A stretch of 64,000 nucleotides of DNA from Phycomyces blakesleeanus NRRL 1555(-) (Eukaryota; Mucoromycota; Mucoromycetes; Mucorales; Phycomycetaceae): the NCBI RefSeq assembly GCF_001638985.1, contig NW_017265137.1, positions 2,939,722 to 3,003,721 on the forward strand, in the 5' to 3' direction. The position numbers and the translations under genes were made by a program. How positions within the stretch are numbered: position 1 is the stretch's first letter; each line of letters opens with the position of its first letter. A model generated the notes under the pieces. That model saw nothing but the letters and a program-made list of their open reading frames with translations, was not told where the DNA came from and made no database searches. Of the stretch, positions 35,828 to 48,050 are shown piece after piece.

Positions 35828-36389
35828 TATTACTATCGATTGTAGTATTGCTGAAGTTAATGCAATTACAGCAGCATTGCCACAGACCATCATCCATTTC
35901 TGCAAGTTTCATATTTTGCATATCTGACAGCATAATTTAGACAGCAAAATAAAGCTTGATGCTTCATACACATCAGAACAACTTAGCAAATACAAGTATG
36001 AGCTCAATGTCAATCTCAAAAATATACTTATTGAATCAGATGAGGATGAATTTTTGAAAAAATCCAGGAGTTTAGGCTTTGTATACAAAGTCAGCAACAA
36101 TTCCTGGCTTATTTCAAACATAAATTGATTGGAACAGAAGAATTGTTGAGAAGATAGGGAAGGCCATATGTTGCAAATGACCACCAAAGATATTTGGCAA
36201 ACAATTATATCGAATCGTGACACAACCAATTGAAAACAATATACTTTGGCCGTACTCACATAAGACGATTGGACCATCTTGTCTTTATTTTGACAAACTA
36301 TGTGGAGTTCTTTTATGATGAAGAAGTGGAACGAATCCACATACAAAATGAACAAATGGGTCCAATTGAAAATGAACTTGCTCAACACT

Positions 36390-36811
36390 TGTGAAGTTTT
36401 ATAGAATAAAATCAACAGTAAAAAAGATTGAGACGTATATAAGAATACTTTGAGACTGTATATAGATTGTCTTTATTAAAGAATACAAAGTTGTCCTTTT
36501 TATATCAAAACACGATCTGCTTTGTCAGTCACATCTTAATTTCTTAAGTCTGAGTTCATTTAGATATTAGAGAGCTGGTACTGCTATGTTTATAATTTAA
36601 TCTAATTGCAGTGTTCTCATATTAACTCAGTGCTTACTGAGCTGTCATAATTACAGTACTTACTATAATTAATTATTGGTCTTATTGATTTACCATAAGT
36701 AAAATAAATAAATTATTCATTTGTTCTTATAATAATAGCTGTTTTACTATAATAATAGGAATATGTTCTTAGATGTAATAAATCCAATAACCAAGTGTCT
36801 GGATCACCACA
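36390..36811 (-). mobile_element. Solo LTR (family T) inside MULE2, inverted
   Basis: It starts TGTGAAG and ends GATCACCACA. Its right part is the inverse of the start of the LTR at 14830. The flanks are ACACT (36385-36389) and GCACT (36812-36816), a 5-bp duplication with one difference. Without it the MULE2 frame reads straight from ENELAQH into SFSVNTIQDD. Confidence 0.8.
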
Positions 36812-37612
36812 GCACTCTTTTTCTGTCAATACCATACAAGATGACATGCTCCCTTTCATGATCATTAATTCTCTTAATGAGATTGGCAATAGCATGGAGA
36901 ACTCTAATGGCAAGTGGACAGTAAAGTCATTTACAGGTGAAACACAATAGTATCAGGTTAATGTATCAAACAATCTGATACAAAATTGCACTTGTTCCAA
37001 TTTTGCTTCACGTCAAATTCCCTGTAAACATGCACATCTCCTAAAGAGATTTATTGGTCTAGACTTTGCGTATACAGTTCAAAGGGAAAACAACCACCTC
37101 CAACTGCAAAGATTGCTTGCATCTGAGCATGAAGTGGCAGTTGTTAATGAGAAAGTTGAAAATGAAACAAACACAGTTGTTGTAAGTGGTAGAAACAATT
37201 CTGTTTGGTTGCAAAGAATCATAGCCCAAAATACAACACTTCATCATCAAAGAGAAGACTTAGAGCAGTTGATGAATGTTCCAGAAATTGATGAAGCCGA
37301 ATTACAAGTGATTAGTGATTTACTTGGGGAAGCAATGAATTGTATAGACACTTTTAGAAATGCAAACTCTTCCTGCTTTAGAAATCATAATACACAAAGA
37401 TAATAAAAAAATTACAATTATGTTCTATAATAATATGTTTTGATAAAAAGAAAAAAAAATCTAAAAAAAAAACATTAAGATTCCAAAAGAAACAACAAAA
37501 GTAAAAGCTGTCACTGCTTCTACACATCCTTATAATTTAAAGCCCCTAGCAACATAAAAAAAGTAGATCCCCCAAGTAATTTAAACTCGGCGCACAAGGA
37601 AATAAGTAGGTA

Positions 37613-38405
37613 CCTTATACCCAAACCCCCAATTTCATTCTGTTTCTTAAATAATTAGAATATCTATCTACATCATCACCTCAGAAATACCTGTCACCCA
37701 CTAAAAATTATACTTCTTTCCCCTAATTTTATACACTTCTTTCTCGCTGATATTTATTTACAATATTTTTTATTACATTTTTATTAGACTTCATTATTAT
37801 ACTATTATTCTATTTTTTTACTTTACTTTACTACACTGTTATTATATTATTACTTTACTTCTATTCTATCTCACTATATTTTTACTTTACCTTTATTCAA
37901 TTACTATATTTTTACTATACTTTTATTTTATCCTCTCTATACTTTTCTATTCCACTTCTACTATCAACACCAGTTACATATAGTAAAATGTTTTACTTGA
38001 CTTTCTTTTATTTCCCTCAAAAAATTATTTTAACCAAACATTTTTGTTTATAAAAGAAACAACTTTTTTAATCAATAAAATTATCATTCTATCCTTGATC
38101 TTATTTATTTTTGTCTGTTATTATCATTATTCTTCATTTATACACAGTGTCTTTGTTCTTTGGAGTGTTGTCTGTCGATCTTGATATATTTGGTTTCTCT
38201 GTTTTCTCTTTTCTGTCTGTCTCAAACTTTGTTGTGGTCACAATTTCCATTTTTATTTTCTCCCTATTTTTTCTACCTGTCTGCCACCAATTCTTACCTG
38301 TCAAATTACCTATTCGCTTCTATTCTTATTGTATTCTTCTTCTTGTATTTCATAATTCATATTACATTTATTTGCTAAGTGATACTGTTACAATTCACAC
38401 ATCAA
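37613..38405 (+). mobile_element. 3' part of gypsy 5' LTR (LTR b)
   Basis: It continues LTR b after MULE2. Its last 280 bp match 1-293, and it ends ACACATCA just before the gag gene. It is TA- and pyrimidine-rich with no gene. A CAATAAAA-like motif lies near 38075. Confidence 0.72.
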
Positions 38406-38476
38406 ATTGAAGGTCGTGCTAAGGAATTCTTTTTCCATTTTTTTAAACTTATCTTACTCAAACTGTGCTGTGGAAT

Positions 38477-39424
38477 ATGCCTCCTTCTTCTTCTCCTGCT
38501 CCCATGAGAGAACGAAAATCATCCAACATCTCCAAGTACCTCTTGGCTTCGGAAATGTTTGTCAGTGGCCCAAACGGCGAGTCTCTTTCCTGGTTACTGC
38601 ATATGAATCAACTAAAGAAAGGTGTTGGTATGACCAATGAAGAAGCAATTCTGGTAGCAGCCACTCACTTCTATGGCATGGCTGCCAAGTGGTGGGCCAT
38701 CCATGAGGCCAAAGTCACGACGTGGGAAGTCTTCTTAGAGGGGTTCAAGAAGCAGTTTGCCTCCCAGCAGATGGAAGACGTCTGGTGGACCGAAATCGAC
38801 AAGACAAGGCAAAGCATGGGACAAAGCATTGGTGAGGTAGCTCTCCACCTGCAAGAGCTTTTTGGTCTAGTCGCTTTGGCCAATGAGGCCCAGAAAATCT
38901 GGATTTTATTGAAAGCTCTCCGTCTGGAGATCACTTATGAGGTGGAGAAGTCTGGTCTTTCTTGCTTCTGAGACGAGTTGGTTCGTTGGGCCACTAAGGT
39001 GGAGGTGGTCAAAGAGAAGTATTGTCGTTCTGGTTTGTGCCCAGTCCCTGAGTTTGGTCACTTCTCCAGACAAGGTTTGGTGTCCAAGAACTCCTTCGTG
39101 GAGGATGCCCTCTCTGAGCTCATTCAAGAATTCAAATCTATAAAGATCCATTTGGTTAACACTCGTCATTACCTTCCTCAAGCTTCTAGTTCTTCTGGAT
39201 TTGGTTTGCCTGGCTTTGGTAGTTCTGGTGCTGGTGGTTCTGGTTCTGGCTTTGGTGGTTCTTGTCCTGGTGGTTTTTGTCCTGGTGGTTCTGGTGGGTT
39301 CTCTGGTTCTGATCCTCAAACTTATCATTGTTTCTGGTGCAGGGAAGAGGGTCATATCAAACCCAATTGCACCAAGCGTTTGAACAAGGACAACGATTTG
39401 GGAAAAGGTCAAGGGCGTCAGTAA
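38477..39424 (+). pseudogene. Ty3/gypsy-like gag, one internal stop
   Basis: ATG 38477 opens a frame with MRERKSSNISKYL, then a retrotransposon gag domain (ATHFYGMAAKWWAIHE, FKKQFASQQMEDVWWTEI, MGQSIGEVALHLQELF). A TGA at 38969 follows LSCF, and the same frame continues DELVRWATKVEVVKEKY. Next is a Gly/Ser-rich linker and a CCHC zinc knuckle (CFWCREEGHIKPNC, near 39335). It ends TAA at 39424. Gag packages the element RNA into particles. Confidence 0.85.
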
Positions 39425-40125
39425 GTTTTGCTGATGCCCGTAATCAACCTAAGGTGTCTGTCTCTAAGGACACTGCTGTCAACATAGTTGAGACCGCTCT
39501 GGTGTAGGCTGCTGAACTTGCTAGGGTGGTTGACTCATCGTCTTTTAAAGGTCCATACACTTGTAACAAAGGAAAGGCTGTTGAAAAAACAGTACCATTA
39601 CACACTCTCTCAAACACGCTTCTGCTGCTTCAACAGCACTTATATGCACAGGGTCAGCTTAACACTTTCCCTACCAACAATACCTATATGACTTCAGCTT
39701 CTGATCTCTCTCCTCCTGTTCATTCTTCCCCTTTGGCCCCCAAGCCCCATCATTTGCGTCCGCCTCCGAGAGAACTCCCAGTACACATCAGTCACAAAGA
39801 TGTCTGGGAGAGACTGAAGAGCGTGGACGCCAGTCTTTCTCTGGCCAATTGGCTTCTCTTAGACAAGTGTGCGTCCAAGGACGTCAAGGACAGCTTGCGT
39901 TTCTTATCCGGCTGGAAGCAGAAGGTTGTTGCCTCTGGGGTGAACATGGTCCATCACCAAGAGGAATCGTCAGACGGCGAGTCTTTTTATTCAGACGATT
40001 GGGAAACCCAGTCCCTGGAGACCGATGCAGCAAACCTGAATTCCAATAGCAAGCTCAATGGATATGACAGCAATGACACAGTCTACAACTATCACTACAA
40101 CTATAAAGACTTTGCGTCAAGTTAA
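39425..40125 (+). pseudogene. Second gypsy frame downstream of gag, fragment
   Basis: A different frame from gag carries ADARNQPKVSVSKDT, a TAG near 39506, then a long open part with HLRPPPRELPVHIS, VWERLKSVDASLSLANWL and KCASKDVKDSLRFL, ending in an Asp/Ser/Asn-rich tail. It looks like the gag-pol linker region upstream of protease. No protease, reverse transcriptase or integrase follows, because CACTA element C starts at 40132. Confidence 0.6.
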
Positions 40126-40607
40126 CCTCTGCACTGGAAAAAAGTAGGAAAATACTGACATGTATATATGGGCAAATGGTACTGGAATAACGTGATATAT
40201 CATAGTTGATATTCTTTTCCACTAGGTTTTAAGGTCATCTAGCACTGTATGTGTGAGACTTACAAACACTACAGTATATGTAAATGGGGGGTTTCTCAAG
40301 TAAGGTTTGGTAGCACTTTTGATATACTTGTTATGCTTAATAAATAAATAGAAATATTTAAAACTATGGATTTATCTCAGTATTCTTGACATAGAACAGG
40401 AAAGATCAAATACGGATTATGTCATATATATTGCTCTAATGGTTTATCTGTACTACATCTCATCTTTACTGACCACCTTTACTGACCATCTATACTGACA
40501 GTTCTTTAAAACCTCAAATCAACAACAACAAAAAAATACATCTTTAAAATTATGGACCAGTTATATATTTTTTATTTATTTGGTTTCCCATTCTTATTAG
40601 GCTGGTA

Positions 40608-41600
40608 ATGTTTTACACTTTTATTTTTATTGGAAAGAATAGAATGTTTCTAGGTTTCAAATCTAATAAAGCTATTTTATATCCCCAGCTACTTTTTGCT
40701 CAGCCGGCTTGTTATATTTGGGATGAAAATTTTTCTACAAAAAACAAATACTTGAAGAAAATGAGGTGCACGTTACCTTTTTTTAGGGGTAAGATCAGTA
40801 CCATTTGAGAATAGATAAAGCATTAGTGATGGGAGTGCGTGCGTGTTTTATACTGAAAATTTTATGTACTAATTAATACTTACATTGGAAATACCCAGTA
40901 TAAATGGACAAAGAAATAAAACATTTACAGTAAAGCATGGGATTATGATTTCTTTGACTATAAAATAATAGGAAAGAATTAATTTTTGTGAATTGCATGA
41001 TAAAATAATTGATTTACACACCAAAGGCAAAGGATTTTTTTGCAGACCAAGATATTATCTGTAAAGCAATAATATCATCTCTACTAGAGAATATACATTA
41101 ATATACAGTATAAATAATATTATTGTATGTATAGAAGTAAATAAAGGCTTACCATGGCAATGACAATAGCATGAGATAGAAGTTCTTGAGGCATGGCACA
41201 TTCATAAGAGGGATGTTCATCTATAATAGAAATTATATTCAGTTAGATAAATATTAAAAAGAAATATATTAAAATAAAATAAAATATTACTATGTCAATA
41301 TCTGTGTTTGATTGTAGAGAGTATTTTTGGCGATGTGGCCTATGTTAAAGAAAGAAAAAAGTCAGAATGATTGTATGGAATGATAGCATAAAGTATATTT
41401 ACTAACCCTGGCTAATCTGGATGACTGTTGTGAAGATGGCGCATCAGAATGAAATGAAAAGTGAGTTTCTATGATATTAAAATATATTGTTATTTTTTAG
41501 CTATATATAAAAAAGTATATATTTCTTTTAAAACAAAGAAAGTGCCTTACCATAAAACCTTGCGAGTGTAAAAAGTGAAGAGAGAGAAACAGAGAGAATA
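40608..41600 (-). CDS. Third, intron-rich gene of CACTA element C, unknown function
   Basis: Multiple short exons on the minus strand are bounded by GTAAG-type donors and TAG acceptors. Examples are a block ending ARFYG before GGTAAG near 41550, SDAPSSQQSSRLA near 41440-41405, HRQKYSLQSNTDID near 41320-41285, EHPSYECAMPQELLSHA near 41222-41160 ending at GTAAGC, and a hydrophobic exon KEIIIPCFTVNVLF near 40960-40890. Each pairs with a block in element B. The exon chain is inferred by eye. Several parts near 40700 contain stops. No domain is recognised. Confidence 0.45.
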
Positions 41601-42138
41601 CCTATGACAGACAAAAAAATTAATTCTTTTGTTCTTTGTAAAGAAGTATTTTGAACCAAAAACAATCTTACCAGAAAAATTTGCAAATATAACAAGAATT
41701 GAAAAGAGAGAGAAAAGAGGGAAATAACAAAAAACAAATAAAAAAAGCAAAAAAAAAATCTTAAAAAAAAAGAAAAAAGTGTGTTTAAAACAAAAGACTA
41801 AAATGATTTCATCAAGTCCCAAAGCAATATGAAAACCAATTTACATCCCAGTCATTACAAGAAGTATTAATAGAGATTGTTATATTAAATATATTTTGAA
41901 TATATATAATAACCATACCTTTCATATAATATACTTTCCCTTGCTCTTACTCTCTTGCTACTTACTACATTTATACTCTCAAATAAACACACTTGTTCTA
42001 ACAATTCAAGTATGTAAGCTTGATACAATTTACTTTTAATTTAATTTAAATAAATTTAATTGTAGAATGACAGCAATAATAATAATATAATCTGAAACTA
42101 ATCACTATAATGTTTCATTTTATTATATTCTGTAGACA

Positions 42139-43322
42139 ATGACTAACATAAGACGTGAATGCACAATTGCCTTTCGTCCTGTTGAGACTACCAATCAGCA
42201 GCTTATGAAAATACTTTCTACTGTGAGAGTGGATATGTCTACCATAAAAGGACAAATCGGCAATGTTGAGCAAACTCTGACCAACATGAATGGCAGAATT
42301 GGCGTTCTTGCCACCACCAGCACCAACACCATCAGTGCCATAGATAGTTTGGCCAGAGCTCCCCTTGCTGCTCCTGTGAGAGCCGAACTCACTGTTGCTG
42401 CACCTGTTGTCATCTCCAACCATGAGCCTACCTGTGAAGAATCTAATGCAGTTTATGTGAGTAACATATTATAAAATATTTTATTAATTCATTTTCTCAT
42501 GATTTATTTATCAGGCACATATTCACAACCCTATGTAGAAACCCAAGCTTAGCTTGAGAACGCCAGAAAATATCCTGGCCAACAACCTCAAGCCCAGATG
42601 GGATACAAATGTTCCTTTCAACAAATCTCCTGACAGAGAGATAGCCGAGAGACTTCTTTCTAACCTTGAGTGCAGGTTTGGTTCCTCTAGTATGAGATGG
42701 AGTGACCTCCAAAAGAGGTTGCACACCAACTTCACTAGTAGAACCTGTTGTGAGAGAATGTCTGACAATGAGATAGTAGAAACAAACACTCTTACACAAA
42801 GAGCAGCCCATGCAGATGATGTGAGTATTATGCTAATATATATAGTTTATAGTTGAAAATTAAAATTAAAAATAACAAATTAACAAAACTTATTACTAGA
42901 ATAAGTGTTACCATATACTGGCATACAAAGACAATAAGGAGACCATTGATCTTGTATTGCTCAGAGACTGTGCCAACACTCTCCAAAAAGCAGTAATGTC
43001 AGATGGAGAGTCTGCCAATGAAATGGACGAGGATGGCATAAAACATGTCATTCATATTATACAACCGGGCTGGAGAAGCGATGAGGTAGATTAATTTGGA
43101 GTAATACTTTTGTATTGGTATATTATTATATTGAGTGAATTATTAACAAATATATTTCAGTGCAACCGTTTCATTGCACTTGTTGACACTTATGCTGTCC
43201 AGGCTATGGGGTCAAGTGCTAATCAAAGGATTCATAGGATCACTACTAGTGTGTCCAACTCAGCAGTCCCAAATAATATTAGCTCCAATTTTCCTCGGTG
43301 GGCTCTTAGAGACGGGCTCTGA
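42139..43322 (+). pseudogene. Accessory gene of CACTA element C
   Basis: Exon 1 (42139 to about 42456) codes MTNIRRECTIAF, a coiled coil (DMSTIKGQIGNVEQTL) and an Ala/Pro linker, and ends at GTGAGT. Exon 2 (about 42516-42820) has PM*KPKLSLRTPENI with a stop where D also has one, then KPRWDTNVPFNKSPDREI and LQKRLHTNFTSRTC. Exon 3 (about 42900-43083) has NKCYHILAYKDNKETID and IIQPGWRSDE. Exon 4 (about 43161-43322) ends NFPRWALRDGL. It converges on tnp2, whose stop is 130 bp away. It is the least damaged copy of this family here. Function unknown. Confidence 0.68.
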
Positions 43323-43451
43323 ATAAAAAAAATGTTTCTTTCTTTTTATCTACGTATTACTTTTTACATACAAAATACTATCAATATATATAGGGAATTT
43401 GTTCTGTTTTTTTTGTATAAGAAAAGGAAATTCAAGTGGGGTTTTTTTATT

Positions 43452-45466
43452 TTAAGCATAAAGCTTTTTTGGCAAAGCAATTACTAACCTCTTACTAACA
43501 TTTCTATTTGTAGTAATCCCGGCTGTAGCAATCTCTAAAAAGATGTGGTGCACAGGTACAATGCAATGGTGACTATCAGGAGAGAAGGTGGGAAGACAAA
43601 ACTCAAGACCGTCATCCTCACGCGATCTATCAGAGGAAGTATTAAACCACTTGATATATGCAAATACATGTTGATGATCATGAACCATGCGAGTCAGATG
43701 GAGATTGCTGTTAGAAGGGTGTGTAAAGAAGTGTGTGAAGAGATACTGTATTTGTCCAGCATAGACTAGGGTATTTCTACTGTCACTACCAACAAACATT
43801 ACGTGGACAAGAGAACCACAACTAGCTGAACCGTTTTTACCATGGTACTGTTGACCAAGTAAGTCAATAAACTTCAACTTTGTGATTTCATTGTCAACAA
43901 AGGAGTTTGTAAGCGTGGCATATTGATAACTGACAAGGTCGGGAAGATCATAGGATGTTTTGTAGTGCTGAAGCAGATAGGCATAGTCGGTTTCATCCAT
44001 CAGTGATGATTTTTTTAGCTGAAGAGAAAAAGTCGAAGGAGGGAGAGGTTCGTTACCCTTTGGAGAAAGATGTGGGTTGGACGATGCTAGTAAGAATGAT
44101 TGCAATTGGAATGGATGGAAGGAGAGGGTAATGACTGTGGTGGTAGATGTGAATTTCGGAGAAAGCTTTGAGAGAATGTTGAAAAGGGGACGTGACTAGA
44201 ACTTTTCAGAACAGCATGGACATAGTCACCCTTGAATGCATTTTGAACAAAACTTCTCATATATGTTGTCTCAAAACTATCTTTTCCATTTGTCTTGATA
44301 TGCTTCAACAGACCATTGTATCTCTCAAACCCAAAGAGCTAGTAACCGTACACAGGTCCAAAATCACAAATGGTCTCGCGAAGATGGAGGTGCAGGTACA
44401 TGTTGCAGGTAAGGATGGTGGGAGTGTAGAGTTTGGTAGCCTTTTTACAAAACATTTCCAGATAGTTGTGGGCACTGTTCACTTCATCAAATGTGATGCT
44501 TGACTTGATAAGATAGTGGCATGCATGGACAAAATTCATCCAGTTGTTGTACATTTCAAATGGTAGAACACTATGCAGAAGAACAGAAGAATACACCAGT
44601 ACCCAGGATTTCCAGTCGTCAGCTTTCATGTAAGGAAAGCCTTTTCCAATCTTTGATGTCAGCTTTGTATGATCTCTCAGAAGGACCATTGTCTCTGCGA
44701 TTATTTCCATGGCAGCAAACTCTTTGGCTCCAATTGTTTTCTTATCAACCCACTGGTCCATCATTCTCTTTGGCGTCCCCAGGAATAAATTATGCATGGG
44801 ATCAATGATCATTCCACGTACTAGATCAAAGTATCCAAGGTGTTGCAACTGCAACCATCAAACATCATATTTGACCTCCAGCTGGTGTCTTTCTGAGGGT
44901 GTACTCGCACTCTTCCACTTCTCAGCATGTAACCTGTTCTCTACACCCCTATGAATATTCCAAAGAGAATAATCGAATCCACTGAAGTCCATCTGATTTG
45001 TGTTGGGAAATCTGGGGAACTGGGTTATACACTTGTAGCACGCACATGTACTATTGTGGACTGTAAATCTACTTGTTTTCCTGGCAGCAGGGATGTCACA
45101 CGCAACCATCAGCAAGGCAGCACAGACATTAGCACCAGAAGGGCACTCATAGATCGGGACTCGCATTCCAACATACAACTGTTTCATCTCGTCTACCATA
45201 GGCTTGAGATTATTATTTATCTTCTTGAATCTTGGCTCCTTGGGACCAGGCATCAGACCAACCAGAATTGTGTTCTCAGGCTTGAACCGTACCTCTCGAG
45301 GCAGATTATTTACAACCAAGTAAATTGCACCAGAAGAGTAACTAACTCCATCAAACGGCTGGAACCAGTCTATGTTGAGTGTCAATATCAATGAGTGAGA
45401 ACAAGCAACAAACGAGACACCACTTGCATCCTTCAGCTCTTTTCACATTGCTTCATTGTATACACT
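43452..45466 (-). pseudogene. tnp2-type transposase of CACTA element C, 5'-truncated and decayed
   Basis: It reads leftward from VYNEAM*KELKDASG through LTLNIDWFQPFDGVSY, GLMPGPKEPRFKKINN, VACDIPAARKTSRFT, CACYKC, GYFDLVRGMIIDPMHNLFL, GKGFPYMKADDWKSW, LTCNMYLHLHLRETICDFG, to the end IALPKKLYA. This matches B block for block. Stops are at AM*KEL (Trp site), near 44855 and after GPVYGY. Upstream exons (C-x-C-x2-C, acidic region) are absent. Confidence 0.85.
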
Positions 45467-45741
45467 GCAAAAGACTGACAATTTGATAATTTAATACAGT
45501 TTTATTAGCGTTGTTAAATTTTCAAAAAAAATAAAAAATAAAAATTATATTTTTTTTTTGGTTATAAATTTTAATCTTTTTTTTTTAGCTGTAAAATTAT
45601 ACCAGCATCACTTTTTCCTCTGTATTTTATGTGTCTTTAATATCATTGTAAATTACACTCAAAAAATATTTATATTAAAAGTATTATATACTTAAAGAAA
45701 AGTAAAATATTTTTTATTTAATACACCTTTTTTAGATAAAA

Positions 45742-45765
45742 CTAGGGGAGTGGTGCTCCCCCCCT
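45742..45765 (-). other. Helitron 3' terminal hairpin and CTAG end
   Basis: On the minus strand GGGGAG, loop CACCA-like bases, then CTCCCCTAG and T. The stem plus CTRR end before a T is the established Helitron terminus. A further GC-rich stretch (45751-45835), with GGGGGGGCCCCATGG and CCCTCCCTGG runs, lies just inside. Confidence 0.85.
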
Positions 45766-46001
45766 CTCCCCTCCCTTTGGGGGGGCCCCATGGACTCCCC
45801 TCCCTGGCGGGGGACCCCAGAGCCTACCGGAAGTTAATATAAAACCCTTCCCTATTGGAAGTCTAAGTACCATATAGCACAATTAATAGGAACATTTTAT
45901 TTGAGTGAATTTTATAAAAAGAAAGGATATGTATAAATGTTTTATTATTCAAAAAAAATTGGTTAGATGAGTTTATAGTGTATGTTATATAAAATTTTTT
46001 A

Positions 46002-47831
46002 CTAAATGTCAAAGACTTCCTTAAATACAACATTGTCTATAAATACAGTATTTGCCATTTCGTTGGAATTTGCTGGTGTATCAAGCATTATCTTGATTGT
46101 AGAAGGTTTTCTGACCCAGGATAGAGCAACATACAGCTGGCCATGGGAGAATACTGGGGCAGGGAGATATAATCCAATGCTCTCAAGAGTTTGACCTTGT
46201 GACTTGTTTATTGTCATTGCGAATGCAAGACGAACTGGAAATTGGAACCACTGGAATTCAATTTCACTATTTGATCCAGATGGATTAAGCTTTATTCTTG
46301 GAATAAGCCATACTTGCCTGGCATTGGATCCAGTCACAATTGTTGTTCTGATGACAGATGTTCCAAAAGAGTTGCAAATCAGGTGTGTACCATTACAGAG
46401 ACCGTTTTTTGGGTCAAGATTGCGAAGAAGCATGATAGGACATCCTTTTTTTAAGGACAGTGAGTGAGGTGGTAGGGATCTAGGATCAATGGTATTTAGT
46501 AGCTCAACTGGATATGTCAACTGACCATCTTCATCAATTCCCTGGTCGACGCTCTTAAACTCTTGTGCCTCTCCAGGAAACTAGCTCAGAAGAATATCAT
46601 TGAGTTTCTTGACATCTTTATTCTTAGGAGTAAGCAAAGCATGGCCCATGAGGAAATGAGGGTTGGCTGCATTAGAGGAGAGATCATGGAAAACTGCTTT
46701 GGCCAGATCAGCAGGATTACATCCAGAAAGTAACATATGGGGCGGAATTGGGATGGTGTTATCACTGCCTGTTGTGTGGGCAGAACCACTACCAACTTGC
46801 AAGAGAAATGCTCCAAATTCCCTAAGCTCTAATGTTTCTTGTTCATTATTTGCTTGGGCAATTCGCATGTTTGTTGTAAGCTGCAAGGTTTTTACATTTC
46901 TCCATGCAGATGCTTTCTTGATACATTGGCTTACAACCTGAGCTCTTGTTGCCTTGGGTATAACAGGAAGGACCTGCCGAAAATTGTCTCCAAAGATAAA
47001 CAACTTCCCTCCAAATGGAACGTTTTCAAGCAATGGATTGACAGCCTTCATTATATCTTGCATGGATCTGCTTACAGTATTAAAAACATCTTTACTAATC
47101 ATAGAAGCTTCGTCCCAGATAACCAATTCCAATCTTCTAATAAGTTGTGCCGTTTGTGAGTTTGCATTGATGGAGCATAAGAAGTTAAGATCAACTTGCA
47201 CTGGAATCTTAAACCTGGAATGTCCTGTACGCCTACTTTCTAACAGCAATGCAGCAATTCCACTTGTTGCTACTGCAAGATCAATTTTTTCTTGTTGGCG
47301 AGTTTTTTGAAGCAAGGCATTAAAGACAAATGTCTTTCCCGTCCCACCTGAACCATCAACAAAGTACAATTTTGGGGCTCCCACGTTTTCTTCAATTGCA
47401 CTTAATACTATTGTATAGACATGTCTTTGTGAATTGTTGAATGTCAATGTATCTGGATCTGGCAAAAGCTGGGCTTCATCGCATAAATCTTCTTGTTCTT
47501 GTATGATGGCTTGAACATCTTGCCCATTTGGGCTAAAGTGCTGGATGTCAGGCATTGGTGGAAGAACAAATCCAGTGAACAACATGAGAGACATAGAGTT
47601 GGCAGATAGATGACTTTCGATATCCCATAAAGATCTGTCAAACATATCTTGTGTGGGGGCTAATGCAGGAATTCCACTACTTTCTCTTGCCAAATGAAGA
47701 TAATTTTCAATCATAGAATCGCGATGAGCAAGCCACAAAGAGAAAGGATCTGATATTGCACAGAAAATCAAAAGAATAGCAAAGAGTCTTCGTAAAGAAA
47801 ATGGGATCTGATGAGCTGCTGCCTCTTCCAT
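46002..47831 (-). pseudogene. Helitron PIF1-type helicase domain, one internal stop
   Basis: Frame 47831-46581 has a Walker A motif in DGSGGTGKTFVFNAL, GIAALLLESRRTGHSRFKIP, Walker B LVIWDEASMIS, FGGKLFIFGDNFRQVLPV and TTNMRI. A stop follows ILLS near 46581, and the same protein resumes LTYPVELLNTI with LRNLDPKNGLCNGT and AMTINKSQGQTLESIG, ending at 46002. It unwinds DNA in rolling-circle transposition. Upstream it joins the HUH part of the same RepHel protein. Confidence 0.92.
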
Positions 47832-48050
47832 ACAGTTACTCTACTCATCATCATTCAAAAGTAATCCCAGAGCACGACATGTAGCTTGGTTTGTTTCATA
47901 CACACATCCTTCTACTGTACGTATGTCTTCACAGCTTTTGGCCCCTTTAACATTATGCAGCAGTAATTGTAACGAATATTTTTCAATATCTCTCAGAGTC
48001 ACAGTGTAAACTCTGCCAATCGTTCCTTTATCAAACCTCTTACATGCTGT

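Larger units (their letters stand above)
33484..37403 (+). pseudogene. MULE2 transposase with SWIM finger, interrupted twice
   Basis: It starts MSNTIFNLSNVQNAL. The open N-terminal part (to 34056) includes a Cys-containing region (CRKLCAREL, KKCHQAGFYI). After a frame change near 34060, FHSDENKSLDIWMHEK, then PSQNYCIFTG, LDTTYNISARNIEILY and HHPDTGKGSPVAYM (DDE region) run to 34440. A Tc1 element then intervenes. The remainder (ITAALPQTI, LDSKIKLDASYTSEQ, ESDEDEFLKKS) continues from 35830 to 36389 and is cut by an LTR. The C-terminal part (DDMLPFMI, CTCSNFASRQIPCKHAHLLKRF) carries a SWIM C-x-C..C-x-H motif, and the frame ends at 37403. It would have mobilised MULE2. Confidence 0.85.
33276..37612 (+). 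mobile_element. MULE2, complete Mutator-like element with nested insertions
   Basis: TIRs of about 80 bp begin TAYCTACTTATTTCCTTG at both ends and include GTTTAAATTACTTGGGGG. It is flanked by the exact 9-bp duplication CCTTATACC (33266-33274 and 37613-37621). Inside are the transposase remnants, a Tc1 element (34482-35827) and a solo LTR (36390-36811). It sits inside LTR b of a gypsy element. Confidence 0.93.
40132..45466. mobile_element. CACTA element C, right end missing
   Basis: The left terminus CACTGGAAAAAA at 40132 matches that of element B. Gene order and orientation are the same as B: intron-rich gene (minus, about 40610-41600), accessory gene (plus, 42139-43322), tnp2 (minus, 43452-45466). 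The tnp2 5' exons and the right terminus are not found. Sequence from 45470 to 45741 is AT-rich and featureless. It cuts the gypsy element after gag. Confidence 0.82.

Noticed and set aside
38906..39412. Minus-strand Thr/Arg-rich frame
   Set aside because: Antisense of the Gly/Ser linker in gag.
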